Shown here piece after piece: positions 35,971-47,427 of a stretch of 64,000 bases of DNA. The stretch comes from Mercurialis annua (taxonomy: Eukaryota > Streptophyta > Magnoliopsida > Malpighiales > Euphorbiaceae): NCBI RefSeq assembly GCF_937616625.2, contig NC_065572.1:68322653-68386652 (forward strand), in the 5' to 3' direction. How positions within the stretch are numbered: position 1 is the stretch's first letter; every line of letters starts with the position of its first letter. The notes under the pieces are model-generated. The model saw only the letters and a list, made by a program, of their open reading frames with translations. It had not been told where the DNA came from and did not search any database. The position numbers were made by a program, and so were the translations under genes.

Positions 35971-38015
35971 TCAAAAGAATTTGATAGAACCTGGAAAGAT
36001 GGGGAAACACTAATAATTCATCAATGAGGAAAAAAACAGTAAGAAGCATGTGTAAGATGGTAACATGTGATCAGCAGTTTTCCTTCTAAAATTTCAACAT
36101 TGAACAGTAGCAGATATGGACATTTAAAATTGAAAAAATTTAACACCAAAATCACACAGATGAGACTTGAAAGTGGCAGCAAAGACCTGTTTACACATTC
36201 CCAATTATACAACAGAAAACATAGTCAAAAAGCATTAGCTTATTTTGCAGCGCTAGGGAGATAGAATATAAAAAGCTGAATTCCTATTGATCTTGAAGAA
36301 CAAGTAACGAGTTATAGCAAAAAGCTTATTTGGTTCGCATGTACTCTCGATGAGTGTCTCTACTGGTGTGTTGCATGCACATATCCAGTCCATACAATGT
36401 CAAACAAACTAATGGAAAAAATAAAACATACTACCTAAGAATTCAGGTATAAAAAGGCATATATCAATGTATTCACCAAAAATACTCTACTTAAAGAGAG
36501 AAACTAAAATCCAGTCTGGTAACCTAATTTAATGGCTAAATTAAATTCATCTTGAGGCCCTTGTAAATTATAATTTCATCTTTTTGATTATCCGGTCCTT
36601 CTCCCAAGTTTTGTTTTCAGTAAGTCTCTGTACTTCACAAATTTTATTTAATAGATCATTTTTTGGACAAAATCACCACGTGTGTGTTCAGTTGACGTTA
36701 CCATTAACACGTGGAAAAATAATTAAGTGAATTTGAGTTAAGAGGTTAATTTTTTTGAATTCAATAGGTCCACGTACTTTCAAATTTTTAATGGTCCGAT
36801 CCTTGTTGTACTTTTAAATTTTTTTGTTATCTAGTCCCTTTTCAAGTTCGTCCTCACCGGCGTTTCACAGGGAGTATAGTGCACGCTCCTTTACATCCGA
36901 AAAAGGACTTGAAAATTCAAAATAAATTAAGTGTAGGACTAGATAAAGACATAACATTGGAAAAGAACAAGATAAACAAAAAGATAAAAGTACAGAACCT
37001 CGAGATGGGTGTTAATTTAATCACAAAGGAAAATCCATAGCTTGAATTTGTAGCATTTTGACAGCGACGATCAGTTGCTATATGAATTGGGGAAAATACT
37101 AGCAATAAAACACCTAAGATCCCAAGTCCCAATTTAAAACTCTAAAATGCAATTATATCATATTAGTTCAAAAAACTCCATGACTACATAATGCTTTATC
37201 TAAAAACCTTATGTTTGGTTTTGCTAAGCATCTAAAGCAGTTCAAACTCGTCGCCAAACAGGTAACAAATAACCACTTAGTTATCACTTATCACTGATAC
37301 CAATACTCAATTCAGCCAAAGCTCGGCTTCTAAAAAACCCTTTTCCAAACACTCTCTCTGCTCAATTCAATTCACAAGCACTTAATCTAGTCAGTGCATT
37401 CGCCTTTCCCCGACCAAACGAGGCTCAAAACGGGTAAAGGCAGCTCAATTATGATTACATTTCATCAAATCAAACTCGGAAGTTATTACATTCTCTTTAG
37501 TAATTAATTTCTAATCATCTCAACATCCTATCAAACTTGCTCACTAATTAGACAGCAGCAGCCGCAATTAGAACTAATCAAATAACAAAAATGCCAAAAA
37601 AACACAACAAAACAGAAATAAAATCAATAATATACAATAAAGCTAAATTAAACATAATGACTTGACTTGCCTGCAAATTTTCTTTTCTTTTTTTGGTAAT
37701 TCCGAAACCCTAGCGAGAGGGAGATATGGTTTCTGGATACCAAAAAAGAATTAAAAAAAGAAAAGAAAATTGAAAAAGATCGCATGAGAAAGAGATCCGT
37801 GAAGAGGTAATCGGAGCGATTAAAAATGATGAACTGAGCTGAGATCGCTCTCAAATTAGAGAGAAATGAAGAGGGAAGGAGATAGACGAATCCAGTTTTT
37901 TTTGTGCACCCTAAATATTTTTTTGCACCCTCATATTATGACTAATATTTGTGATGCTCCCTTAACTTACTTCACTCTCCTATATCATCCTTTAACTTTT
38001 ATTTGTTAATAAATA
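35971..38015 (-). promoter_or_regulatory. Leader and promoter-proximal region of MOS1 copy 2
   Basis: Collinear with 18100-19870 of copy 1. The start exon begins at 35990 after an acceptor. A non-coding first exon of about 37671-37860 ends TTGCAG|GCAAGT on the minus strand, a good match to the rare GC-AG donor class, where copy 1 has GTAAGC. The leader intron carries a MITE at 36534-37012. Similarity to copy 1 fades near 38015, the outer edge of the duplication. Confidence 0.6.
36534..37012. mobile_element. MITE in the leader intron of MOS1 copy 2
   Basis: A 479-bp insertion flanked by the 9-bp repeat TAATTTAAT (36525-36533 and 37013-37021). The reverse complement of the right end contains CATCTCGAGGTTCTGTACTT, which pairs imperfectly with CATCTTGAGGCCCTTGTAAA at the left end. 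The same position in MOS1 copy 1 (about 18680-18691) is uninterrupted, so copy 1 is a paralogous empty site. The 9-bp duplication suggests a Mutator-like origin. Confidence 0.8.
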
Positions 38016-38485
38016 TATCCTATTTTGATTTTATAAAACAAAAATCTACGTGGTGATTATGTTTTAGTTTTCATCAAATAATATTTCTGTGGTGAATCTT
38101 TAGATAGCTTGAAAAAATGTATATAATTTATACGTATTACTGAAGAAGGTAATAAGACGTCATATCAGCAACACATTATCATCATGATGATTGTCATAAA
38201 ACTGTAATAACAATTGCTTATTTGTTATTATTTTAAATAATATACATGTTAATTTAGTTTGATATTTTAAACTGTTTCTTTTATGCAATTTCAAATATAA
38301 AAAAATTTATTTAACAAAACTTTGAGTAAACTAGACAATTTATCATCCATACGATAATTATAGTTTATTATTTGTGAATAATTATAAGTTCGGTATCCAA
38401 ATAAAGGATAGTGGAATAGGGTTAATATTCTATTTTTGATTCGGTACACTAAATTTTTTAAATTGAAATTGTAACGTTAGATAAT

Positions 38486-38524
<39 letters not shown>

Positions 38525-39464
38525 GTAGTGAAAATCATATGTAACTATTTATGCTTATTGTCCGAAGTGGGAAGCAAAAACATTATGATAAGAACCTTCC
38601 TCTGTAATGTTATCATGATTGCATGGCTTGATAATACGCCATATCAATTATAGAAGAGTAATAAAATTAATAATAGTATAAAAGAAAGATTAAATTCTTT
38701 TGAATCAGAATCTCGTTTTTATTTGAATTGCAATTCCTCATGCTACCAAATCTGTTTTTAGCAGTGAGTTCTTAGAGGTGAACCTGAGACATTTGTTTGA
38801 ATGGAATCCTCATACCTTTCTGAACTAGAAATCATTCGCTTATTATGAAACTTATTAGTTTAAGAAGAGAATTTTTTACTTGCGTTTTTATTCAAAATGT
38901 TAATCAAAACATAAATAAAGAATTAATTAATTATTAAAACGTCAAGGTTTAGTTCTTGAGATTTTAACTATATTTTGAAGTACTAGACTATGAAATTTCA
39001 GTTACACTATGAAAATTGAGTTTACAAATTTAATTTCCATTGACATTTCCCAGGAAATTAAACATAAAGTACAATGTTGTTGAAGTTTTTCCAGAAAACA
39101 AATGAATGTTGCAATGTCTTGTGGGGTGAATTGAGTCAAATACAATTTAACAATGAGAGGAAATGATTCCATTTTTTTCTCAAGTAAGGGGAAAAAAAAC
39201 GATTCGGGGCTACTCAACCAAACAAGACCTTCAAGTTTGTGAATTTTTCAATTCACCCCATCAAATAATGTTAAATTTGATGTGGTGAACTGAAAGAGGA
39301 AGCTTAGTTTGATTTTTGCAAACAGCTATACTGAACATACATGGCCATATATATACATACAGACAGGAAACTTTATTAACTGCAAATTTACCTTCACCAG
39401 ACCTGTAAATACACACTACAGCAATCAAAGAACTAAACTGGGAAACTGGTGATTCAACTATACT
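38016..39464. other. Spacer with an ATT microsatellite
   Basis: An (ATT)n tract of about 13 units runs from 38485 to 38524. From about 38990 the sequence is the 3' flank of the SOUL gene and is similar to 44345-44640, so it belongs to the SOUL duplication unit. No gene was seen. Confidence 0.6.
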
Positions 39465-41582
39465 TCAGTAAGTTGCTATTTTGCTATTTTCACAACCATC
39501 TACACCATTTGCACCAACATCAGCCCAAACTTCATTGACGCGCCCAATAAAACGGAACGGAGCATCATACTGAGCAATGGAGTAGCCATATTTACTTTCT
39601 GCAGCACTCGTGTTTCCCCACGAAGACCTGCTCAAGCTGACCGCAAGCTCTTTAGCTTGTTTGATAATGTTATCATCCTTTGCAAATCCTGAGAATGTCC
39701 TCACAGCAACACAATGACTGCCCCACGTATAAGGTTTCAGGTGCAATACGGGGAGAGGGATGGGCGGATCGGCTTGGAATTTCACCGGTAAATAGAATGA
39801 AACATAGTAGGACGACGACTTAAAGGGACCGGCTCCTGGGACTATGCTAGTCACAACAGGCGCAGTCATTGGAATCCTCGTCCAATTTAGATTGGCACCT
39901 TGAATGAACTGGAACAATCTGAGAGGACAACGAAGAGCAAACTTGAATTTCTGAACGAAAAATCGGATTGTGAATAAAAGGAAATTGAACCTACTGAGAT
40001 TGTAAATCCCTCTATTGACATAAGCATTAATCAACATGCTATTGCAGCTACAGAAGTAGAAATTTCCGGAAAATAGTATATAGTTTTTGCTTGAATCATT
40101 TTTTTGTAAGAAAAACCTAAGCAAGTTCTACTTCTCTACTTAGATGGATGTAAAAGACAACAATATATCTAGTCTGATCAACAGATGGATGTGCAAAAAC
40201 AGAATTGAACCGACAAATTTGGTTTTGTTTGGTCAGACATTATAAAAAAAAAAGTATTATTCTGTTAAGTTAAAATGTTTCAGTACAAACTGAACCGAAA
40301 ATTAACTGAATCAATTTTTTGGTTTAGTTTGGTTACATCGAGTTGGTTTAGAGAAAAATCACAATTTCGGTTGAATTCCAAATGAATGCACACCCTAATG
40401 ACAAAGACAGCACAGACTGGTCACTAACCAAATTCAATAAGCTTAAGAGCCTGTTTGGATCAATTCTAGTATAGAATTCACTTCAATTCATTTCATTTCT
40501 AAATGAATTCTACATGAAAATCATTTGAAAAATGAATTTTTATATTTGATTTTCCGAATTTTAAATATGAAATAATATTCAATTAAGTGAAATAAATTGA
40601 ATATTGCATTTCGAGTATAAATATAAATTTAAATTATGAAAATTCATTTGAACCAAAAACATATCTTGTAGAAATTCAATTGAATTCCATAAAAATTGTG
40701 AAATTCATTTGAACCAAACAGACTCGTTTAAGTCTTGGATAGAAACAAAATTAAGACCTTATTAGACACAGAACAGACAAGAACATTTACATGAGAAAGT
40801 ATGGATATATATGATAGTAATTACTAATTAAGCAGGATTATCATGAACCACTACAATGCCAAAGTGCAAAATTTCTATTAAACATTCAAAAGCATTAAAA
40901 TTCACACTTTCGTCTGTTTGAAAATCAAAAGATACATTCTTTTATTTTATTTCATCAACAATTTAGCCATTATGTCCATTTGATGTTAGTCAATCAAGTC
41001 AAAAAAATTAAATTAAAAAACAAAAAAATTAAAGAAAAATGATATGGTCCTCACTTTTATTTGTGTCAATGATGTTTGAAAACTAATTTACCCACTACTA
41101 CAAAAAGACGGAATGACTAAATTGTTGACGGAAACAAGATAGACCAACATCACTGTGAATTATGACATATATATGGAGGCTTCAGAGTCATTTGCTCAAA
41201 AATCATTTAGGAACCTCATAATCCCAAGCACAAATAATAAATAACTCATCATCATTCATGATAAAAGACTCTAAGAAAACCCATAATCAAAAACATTAGC
41301 GAGCTCATATCGACAAGGATCGCAAATAAGTTTACTAAATTAATTGTCTTACCTGTGAAAGCCGTCCAAGGTAGCTTTTTCAAATGAAATTTCAGAAACA
41401 GGGCCAGTCATCCATGTGGATTCATGGTATAATCTCACTTCAAAATCCGATTCTTTGTGTATTACCTCGTACTGGGGTTTCTCAATCGCTTTGATTTGCA
41501 GCAGCAAATTTAGCAAACTCATCACAGTAATCAACAACCTACCTTTCTCCATTTTTAATTCCTCTGCGTCCTTCTCTTGCAA
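39465..41582 (-). CDS. SOUL haem-binding family protein
   Basis: Two exons, 41353-41582 and 39465-39918, with a 1434-nt GT-AG intron in phase 2; 228 codons from the first ATG, or 217 residues from the second ATG at 41550-41552. The second start gives a clean secretory signal (MEKGRLLITVMSLLNLLLQI), so it is preferred. The SOUL core follows: EKPQYEVIHKESDFEVRLY, then NLNWTRIPMTAPVV (the RIxMTxPV motif of the family), then VRTFSGFAKDD and FRFIGRVNEVW near the C-terminus. SOUL/HBP proteins bind tetrapyrroles; those with a signal peptide are probably secretory or vacuolar. The physiological role is not known from sequence. A broken paralogue lies at 45175-45850. A MITE starts only 23 bp upstream of the first ATG. 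Confidence 0.9.
40176..40406. repeat. GAACCGAA-rich dispersed repeat in the SOUL intron
   Basis: Lies in the SOUL intron. It is rich in AACCGA and CGGTT words (GTACAAACTGAACCGAAAA). Similar patches lie at about 44735-45090, 55850-56120, 58400-58690 and 62860-62965. All begin near GTGCAAAAACC or GTGCATA-like words. It is an unclassified plant interspersed family with no coding. Confidence 0.5.
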
Positions 41583-41605
41583 GAATCAATCTTTTGTTTT
41601 TATAA

Positions 41606-42325
41606 GGCTTAATTCCTTAAAAAACCCCCACCTTGCACTTTTTCTTCGTTTATACCCTGACCTTGTAAAAACACCGTTTGTACCCAATTTTGGGTTTTTA
41701 TGTTTCATCTCTACCCAAAAGCATTAAATTGTACTTTTTTCATTTGGAAAAGAGGTTAAAACATACTTTTTTCTATTTTAAAATATACAAATAAATCCTT
41801 AAACTTAAAAAATAATCAAATACATCCAAATAATTAATTAATTTTTTTAATTTGATAAATAATAAAAAATTAAAAAAAATTATTATTATTTTTAATTTTT
41901 TTTGTCGGAAATATTTTTAAAAAAGTTGAAAAAATTAAAAAAAATTCGAAATATTTTTAAAAAAAACTGAAAAAAAAATTATTATTATTTTTAATTTTTT
42001 TTGTCGGAAATATTTTTAAAAAAGTTGAAAAAATTAAAAAAAATTCGAAATATTTTTTAAAAAAACTAAAAAAAATTATTATTATTTTTAATTTTTTGAA
42101 AAAGATGGTATTTTTGTACTATTAATAACATTAATATCTAATTCGTATATAAGTTAAAAATGAAGGATTGTTTTAAACTTTTTTTCAAATGAAAAGAGTA
42201 CAATTTAATGCTTTTGGGTAGAGATGAAACATAAAAACTCAAAATTGGGTACAAATGGTGTTTTTACAAGGTCAGGGTATAAACGAAAAAAAATGCAAGG
42301 TGAGGGTTTTTTAAGAAATTAAGCC
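41606..42325. mobile_element. Mutator-type MITE abutting the SOUL gene
   Basis: 720 bp with long TIRs of about 150 bases (GGCTTAATTCCTTAAAAAAC at the left, matched by the reverse complement of the right end). It is flanked by a perfect 9-bp target duplication TTTTTATAA (41597-41605 and 42326-42334). The SOUL pseudogene keeps the single TTTTTATAA at 45927-45935 with the same neighbours, a paralogous empty site. The centre (about 41880-42090) is a tandem near-duplicate of about 115 bp containing TTTGTCGGAAATATTT. A relative is at 46110-47039. Confidence 0.9.
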
Positions 42326-42446
42326 TTTTTATAATTAAAATTTCCTTCTCGATTTCACAGTCTCGCCTTAGTATAATAACAACTTAATTGTCAGTATAAA
42401 TAGAGACATTTTGTGCATTAGTGGGAAATAATTACACAAAAAGTTA

Positions 42447-43665
42447 GAGCATTTCCGATCAAATGCTATTTTTATATTAAATCTAGCATAAAAATATAAT
42501 AAAATGCTATATTTAATATTTTATTATTTTTTAATATAAAAAATTATTTATGATAATTATTCCTTAATTTTATTAACTATTTTTATTTGATAAATTTTTA
42601 ATCATATATTTCAAATGAAAATTAATGCAATATTGTTTATATATAAAATTGAGCTTTAAAAAAATTAAGAGAATCGAAAACTTTATAAAAATAAATTATG
42701 TATAATTTAAATTATATTAGTATATGTTCTACCATTAAAAAAATCAAGCCATCGAAATTGTAAAATTATAAAAAAGCACAAAATTCAGAATAAAGCTAAA
42801 TAAAAAAAATATTAAAATAATAAATATCAAAAAACCATGGTAAAATTATAATTAATAAGTATTAGAGCATCCATAATGCAATGCTATAATTTAACATTGA
42901 GATATAAAATTCAACTTCATTGCAATGCTATACTACATGCTAAATTTAGCATATGCTATATTGCATATTAAATTTAGACTCATTATAGCATATGCTAAAG
43001 TTGAACAACCAATCAAAATTCATTTTTAAGTATGATTCTATTATTATTTTCTTTGCGTTGTTTTTTTTAATTTTAAATTTTATGCTCTCTTTTTTATTTT
43101 TACGATATCGATTGATTAAATTTTTTAATTATAGACCTCATGCCAACATATTAAAATATTTTATTTTTAATTTATTGATTCACATAATAATTTTATTTAA
43201 AATAATTCATTATTATATCAAATAAAAAATAATTATTATTTGTTCCATATTGCCAAGCCGAAGAGCATCACTTCTGTATGTGGTCGTAGTATATTGTAAA
43301 GAATTATAAAGCATATGATTAAATTTTTATAATATAATAAAAATAATAATAAATAATTACCATATTAAGCAATTATAGCATTTATTTTAAATTTTTTAAT
43401 TGGAGTTAAAATTAAAAAATTATGCTAAATTTAGCATTTTGTCATTTTTTTATGCTAAATTTAGCATAAAAAGTAGCACTATATTGCGGATGCTCTTACT
43501 ATTTGATGTTATAGTTTAGCATATGTTATGGCCAGTGTTAGATTTAGCACACGAGTATATGTTAATTTTAACACAAATTATATCACTGCATCGGAATTGC
43601 ATTTTAAGATTTAAGACTAAATTATGACATTAACACTTTAATTTAGCATTGCATTGGAGATGCTC
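42447..43665. mobile_element. Outer MITE of a nested pair (GAGCAT termini)
   Basis: The left end is GAGCATTTCCGATCAAATGC. The right end reverse complement is GAGCATCTCCAATGCAATGC. TTA flanks both termini. The element is split by a second insertion of the same terminal type at 42864-43495. GAGCATC(T/C)-type termini are common in plant hAT/PIF-like MITEs; the superfamily is not settled here. Confidence 0.6.
42864..43495. mobile_element. Inner MITE of the nested pair
   Basis: The left end GAGCATCCATAATGCAATGC pairs with the right end reverse complement GAGCATCCGCAATATAGTGC. The interior repeats ATGCTAAATTTAGCAT palindromes near both ends. No transposase coding; the short open frame at 42992-43225 is AT-rich noise. 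Confidence 0.65.
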
Positions 43666-45174
43666 TTAATATGCAGAAAATAGATATGCAATTTACTTAG
43701 TTACTTACTAACTTATGAAAAAACTGTATCTTATTTTTAATTAAGAAAAATTAAAAGATGGTATTATCTTTAATAACTAAATTAGATAAATTAAATCTAT
43801 GAATATAATTATATTTTATACTAATTTAACTAGAAAATTAAACTCACCTAAACTTTTTTAGATTTTTAGTTTTTCTTTTTATCAAAAATAACAATATATA
43901 AACGATGGGAAATAATGATCATTTTGTGTAGATAATAAGTTATTCTTCAGAAAAAGAAACATATATGAATTGAGCGGCTACTATATGAGCCATTCAAGTA
44001 TACATTCGTTTAATAAAATAAAAAGAACACAATGTGAGCAATTTTGTAGTTAACAAACGAAATTGGAGGGAAAAAAATTCAAGCAAAGAGACGGACGATA
44101 AAGCGAGAATGTCGTCGTCACCGTTACCATCAACATGACTTCCGTCGCCAACGTTGTCGTCTCCGGTTGACATCCCGAATAATGGTTTATCAATGAAGAA
44201 TAGCGGTTTTTTGCAGAAAAGAAATAACCGTCGAAACCAAATCAGGTAAATTTCTTCGTGATCGGAGATCGGAAAAGCAAAAATAGGTAAATTTCAGAAA
44301 GATGGTAACAACTGATTTTCATTTTTAAAGTACTACCGTTTTGAGATTCCAGTTACACTATGAAAATTGAATTTACAAATTTAAATTTCAATGATATTTT
44401 CCAGGAGATAAACATGCAGTGCAATGTTGTGGAAGTTTTACCAGAAAACAAATCAATGTTGCAATGTCAATTGAGGGGTAAATTGAGTAAAATACAAATT
44501 AACATTGAGGATAAATGATTCAGTTTTTTCTTAAGAAAAAAAAAAGGAGGATTGAGTGCTACTCAACCAAACAAACAAGACCTTCAAGTTTGTGAATCTT
44601 TCAATTCAACCCATTAACTTTCAAGCTTTTGATTTTCCATAACATGGTAGTGTCAATATAGCTCGGTTTAACCCACCCTAAGCCAAATTATGCCACACTA
44701 TCCTTGTGCAAAGAGATTATTACAACAGTTGCCCAACTAGGATGTGCAAAACCGTACCAAAATCAATTACTGAACCAACAATTTAGGTCTGATTCGATTT
44801 GAAATTAGAATAAATTTTCATTTTGTATGATGGTAAACAAATTTCAATTCAATTTTGGTTTAAATCAAACTGAAATGAGAAATCAACCGATTCCGACCAG
44901 TTCAAATCGATTTGAAATAATTAAAAGTTCTTATAAAATCGATTCGTTTTGATTTAAAAGAATCCGTTTAGTTCAGATTCAACTGAATACATAGAATTTG
45001 CATACAACGAAAGAGAGAAACGACAAACCAACTGAATTACTCGGTTTCGTATCCCAAACTGAACCAAACCGAAAACCAAATTTTGTTTATCATATCAAAA
45101 CAAATACTACAGCAATCAAAGTATCAAACTACTAAACTGTCAAACTGGTGATTCAACTATACTTCAGGAAGTTG

Positions 45175-45850
45175 CTATATGCTATTTTTACAACCATCCT
45201 CAGGAAACGCATCAATATCAGCCCAAACTTCATGTACACGTCCAATAGAGCGGAACGGAGGATCATACTGAGCAATGGCGTAGCCCCATCTACCTATTGA
45301 AGCACTTATGTTGCCCCACGACGACCTGCTCAAGCTGACGGAAAGCTTATCAGCTTCTTCAAAAATGTTATCATCCTTAGCAAATCCTGAGAATGTCCTC
45401 ACAGCAAGGCAAAGACTGCCCCGCATATAAGGTTTCAGGTTCAATTCGGGGAGGGGGATGGGCGGATGGGCTCAGAATTTCTCTGGCAAATAGAGTGAAA
45501 CATAGTAACCCCAACCATTAAAGAGACCGTCCTGTGGGAATATGATAGTCACAACAGGAGCAGTCATCGGAATCCTCGTCCTGTTTAGATTTGCACCTTC
45601 AATGAATTGGAACAATCTCTACTATATACTAATTTTATAAAAAAAAATCTAGGTCTCATAAGTCATATCCAAGCACATTTATGATAAGAGATTTAAGAAA
45701 AACCAAAGAATCATAAATAAATTGTTACCCGTGAGAGCCCTTCAAGGTAGCATTTTGGAAGGAATTAATTTCAGAAAAAGGACCGGTCATCCAGGTATAA
45801 TCTCACTTCAAAATCTGACCCTTTGTGCATTACCTCGTACTGGGGTTTCT
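45175..45850 (-). pseudogene. SOUL haem-binding pseudogene
   Basis: A degraded tandem copy of the SOUL gene at 39465-41582. Exon 2 similarity runs from about 45617 to 45175 and still encodes NRTRIPMTAPVV and VRTFSGFAKDDN. It has an in-frame TGA (45472-45474) where the intact gene reads Gln. The exon 1 remnant (about 45730-45850) keeps EKPQYEV but has lost about 11 nt after the Arg-Leu-Tyr codons, causing a frameshift. The codon bridging the intron is also changed, most of the signal peptide region is gone, and the intron is reduced to about 110 bp. These multiple lesions make it non-functional. Confidence 0.88.
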
Positions 45851-46109
45851 CACAACAAATTTACCAAACTCATCACTATCATTAACATTAACAACCTACC
45901 TTTCTATGTTACACGAATCACTCTTGTTTTTATAATTACAATTTCCTTCTCGAATTTACAGTTTCACCCCCGGTATAATAAGCACATTTTGTGGTAATTT
46001 AATCCAAGAATATGAAGAAGTTTAGTTCAATACGCACACTAATATCATCCAAAAAATGTGGTACATGCAATCGTCTACTTCTACAAGATTATTATGTGTT
46101 TAATCCAAT

Positions 46110-47039
46110 GGCCTAATTACTTAAAAAAACTTCACCTTGTACTTGTAACATTTTTTTTATATCCCGATCTAGAAAAAAATCATTTGTACCCTTTTTTTGA
46201 TTTTTTGTTTTCAACTGTACCCCAAAATTTAATTTTTTGACAATTTAATTAATTAAAAGATGCGAATATTAAAACCAATTAAATAGAAGGGTTATATTAT
46301 ACTTTTTTCTTTTGGTAAAAATACAAATAAATCCTTAAACTTTAAAACTATTCAAATTAATCCTAAAAATGAATCGTTTTAAAATTTTTTATTTAAAAAA
46401 CTTCCGACCCGCCATTGCACTCCTTCGAATTACGAATCCGCTACCAAAACCCGATAAACATTTTTTACGAAAATTAAATAATTTTTTTAATTTTTTAATT
46501 TTTTTTCGGAAGAGCCCCTCATCCACGTGGAGGAGGAGCAGCAGGCTTCTCCTCCATGAAGGAGGAAGAACAGATCTGCTCCTCCTCCACGTGGAGGAGG
46601 AGCAGGAGGAGCAGATCTGCTCCTCCTCCAGAGCAACGGGCTCCTCCTCCATGAAGGAGGAGCAGGTCACTCCGTCCGGAGAAGGAGCAGCGGGCTCCTC
46701 TTTCGGAGAGTCGGAATTTTTTTATTTAAAATTATTTATTTTTACGGTTTTATATTTAATAAATTATTGATAATCAATATAAATTAAATAGTAATTAAAA
46801 GTTTAATATATGAAGAAGGAGGTATTTTTGTACCATTAATAATATTAAAGTCTAATTAGAATATAAGTTAAAAAATGAAGGACATTTTAAATTTTGTTCT
46901 AAATAAAAAAAGTTCAATTTAATGCTTTAGGGTATAGTTGAAAATAAAAAATCAAAAAAAGAATACAAATGAATTTTTTCCTAGGTTGGAGTATAAACGA
47001 AAAAATATTACAAGGTGGGAGTTTTTAAGTAATTAAGCC
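46110..47039. mobile_element. MITE related to 41606-42325, with a GC-rich palindromic core
   Basis: The termini GGCCTAATTACTTAAAAAAA and the reverse complement of the right end (GGCTTAATTACTTAAAAACT) match each other and the 41606 element. The TIRs are about 150 bp. The flanks TAATCCAAT and TTAAACAAT are at best a decayed target duplication. Unlike its relative it carries an unusual GC-rich insert at about 46508-46720 (separate entry). Confidence 0.75.
46508..46720. repeat. GC-rich cluster of nested palindromes
   Basis: About 210 bp of GC-rich sequence inside an AT-rich MITE. It is built from GGAGGAGCAG/CTGCTCCTCC units in alternating orientation. A perfect 30-bp palindrome is centred on CACGTG near 46591, and AGATCT palindromes lie at its flanks. 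Another CACGTG-centred and two CCATGAAGG-centred hairpins follow the same pattern. Open frames on both strands are by-products of the repeat (Ser/Leu/Arg on one, Glu/Ser on the other). Confidence 0.8.
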
Positions 47040-47140
47040 TTAAACAATTGATTTCTTATACATTTTTGGTTGTAAGAAAAAAAATCATAATCAGTTTATT
47101 GTCACTATATCACTCCAAACGGAAACTATCTTAATTTATC

Positions 47141-47427
47141 AGGTTAATTACAAATTAAATCACGAACTTTACCTAATTTGCAATTATAACACGAAATTTG
47201 AAATTTGGCAATGTCAGTAAACAACTTTCATTTTTTGACAAATTGATACACCGACCAATCATGCAACGACACATGATGGTATATTACAATGTCCGCGTCA
47301 GTGTTTTTTTAGATCAGAGTATTGATTTGCCAAAATTGCAAAGTTCGTTGATGACATTGGAAGTTTGAAAGTTTATGTTGTAATTGCAAATTAAGCCAAA
47401 GTTGGTAAATTTGTTTGCTATTAACCC
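47141..47427. mobile_element. MITE with ~100-bp TIRs and 9-bp target duplication
   Basis: 287 bp. The left end AGGTTAATTACAAATTAAAT pairs with the right end reverse complement GGGTTAATAGCAAACAAATT. Both arms share CTAATTTGCAATTA-like sequence further in. It is flanked by perfect TAATTTATC (47132-47140 and 47428-47436). A decayed relative may lie at about 59846-60088. Confidence 0.85.

Larger units (their letters stand above)
42326..45174. other. Repeat-filled spacer between the SOUL copies
   Basis: 42335-42440 is the old SOUL upstream sequence. 42447-43665 is a nested pair of MITEs. 43670-44340 is mostly AT-rich; 44090-44290 is GC-richer (GTCGTCGTCACCGTTACC) and could be a captured exon fragment, but no frame longer than about 15 codons from an ATG is convincing. 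44345-44640 duplicates the 3' flank of the SOUL gene. 44735-45090 is a GAACCGAA-type dispersed repeat. Confidence 0.5.

Noticed and set aside
21585..37860. Three separate MOS1 genes in 21.6-37.9 kb
   Set aside because: Only one genuine exon 1 with leader (near 36-37.8 kb) and one exon 9 (21585-23864) exist. The middle units lack both ends, so one gene with internal repeats is the simpler reading.
42992..43225. 77-codon hydrophobic frame
   Set aside because: Lies inside the inner MITE and reflects T-rich sequence only.
44100..44290. Possible captured exon between the SOUL copies
   Set aside because: GC-richer, but frames from the ATGs stop within about 15 codons and no family was recognised.
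46369..46770. 133-codon frame rich in Glu, Ser and Arg
   Set aside because: A by-product of the GC-rich palindromic array; the opposite strand is open as well.
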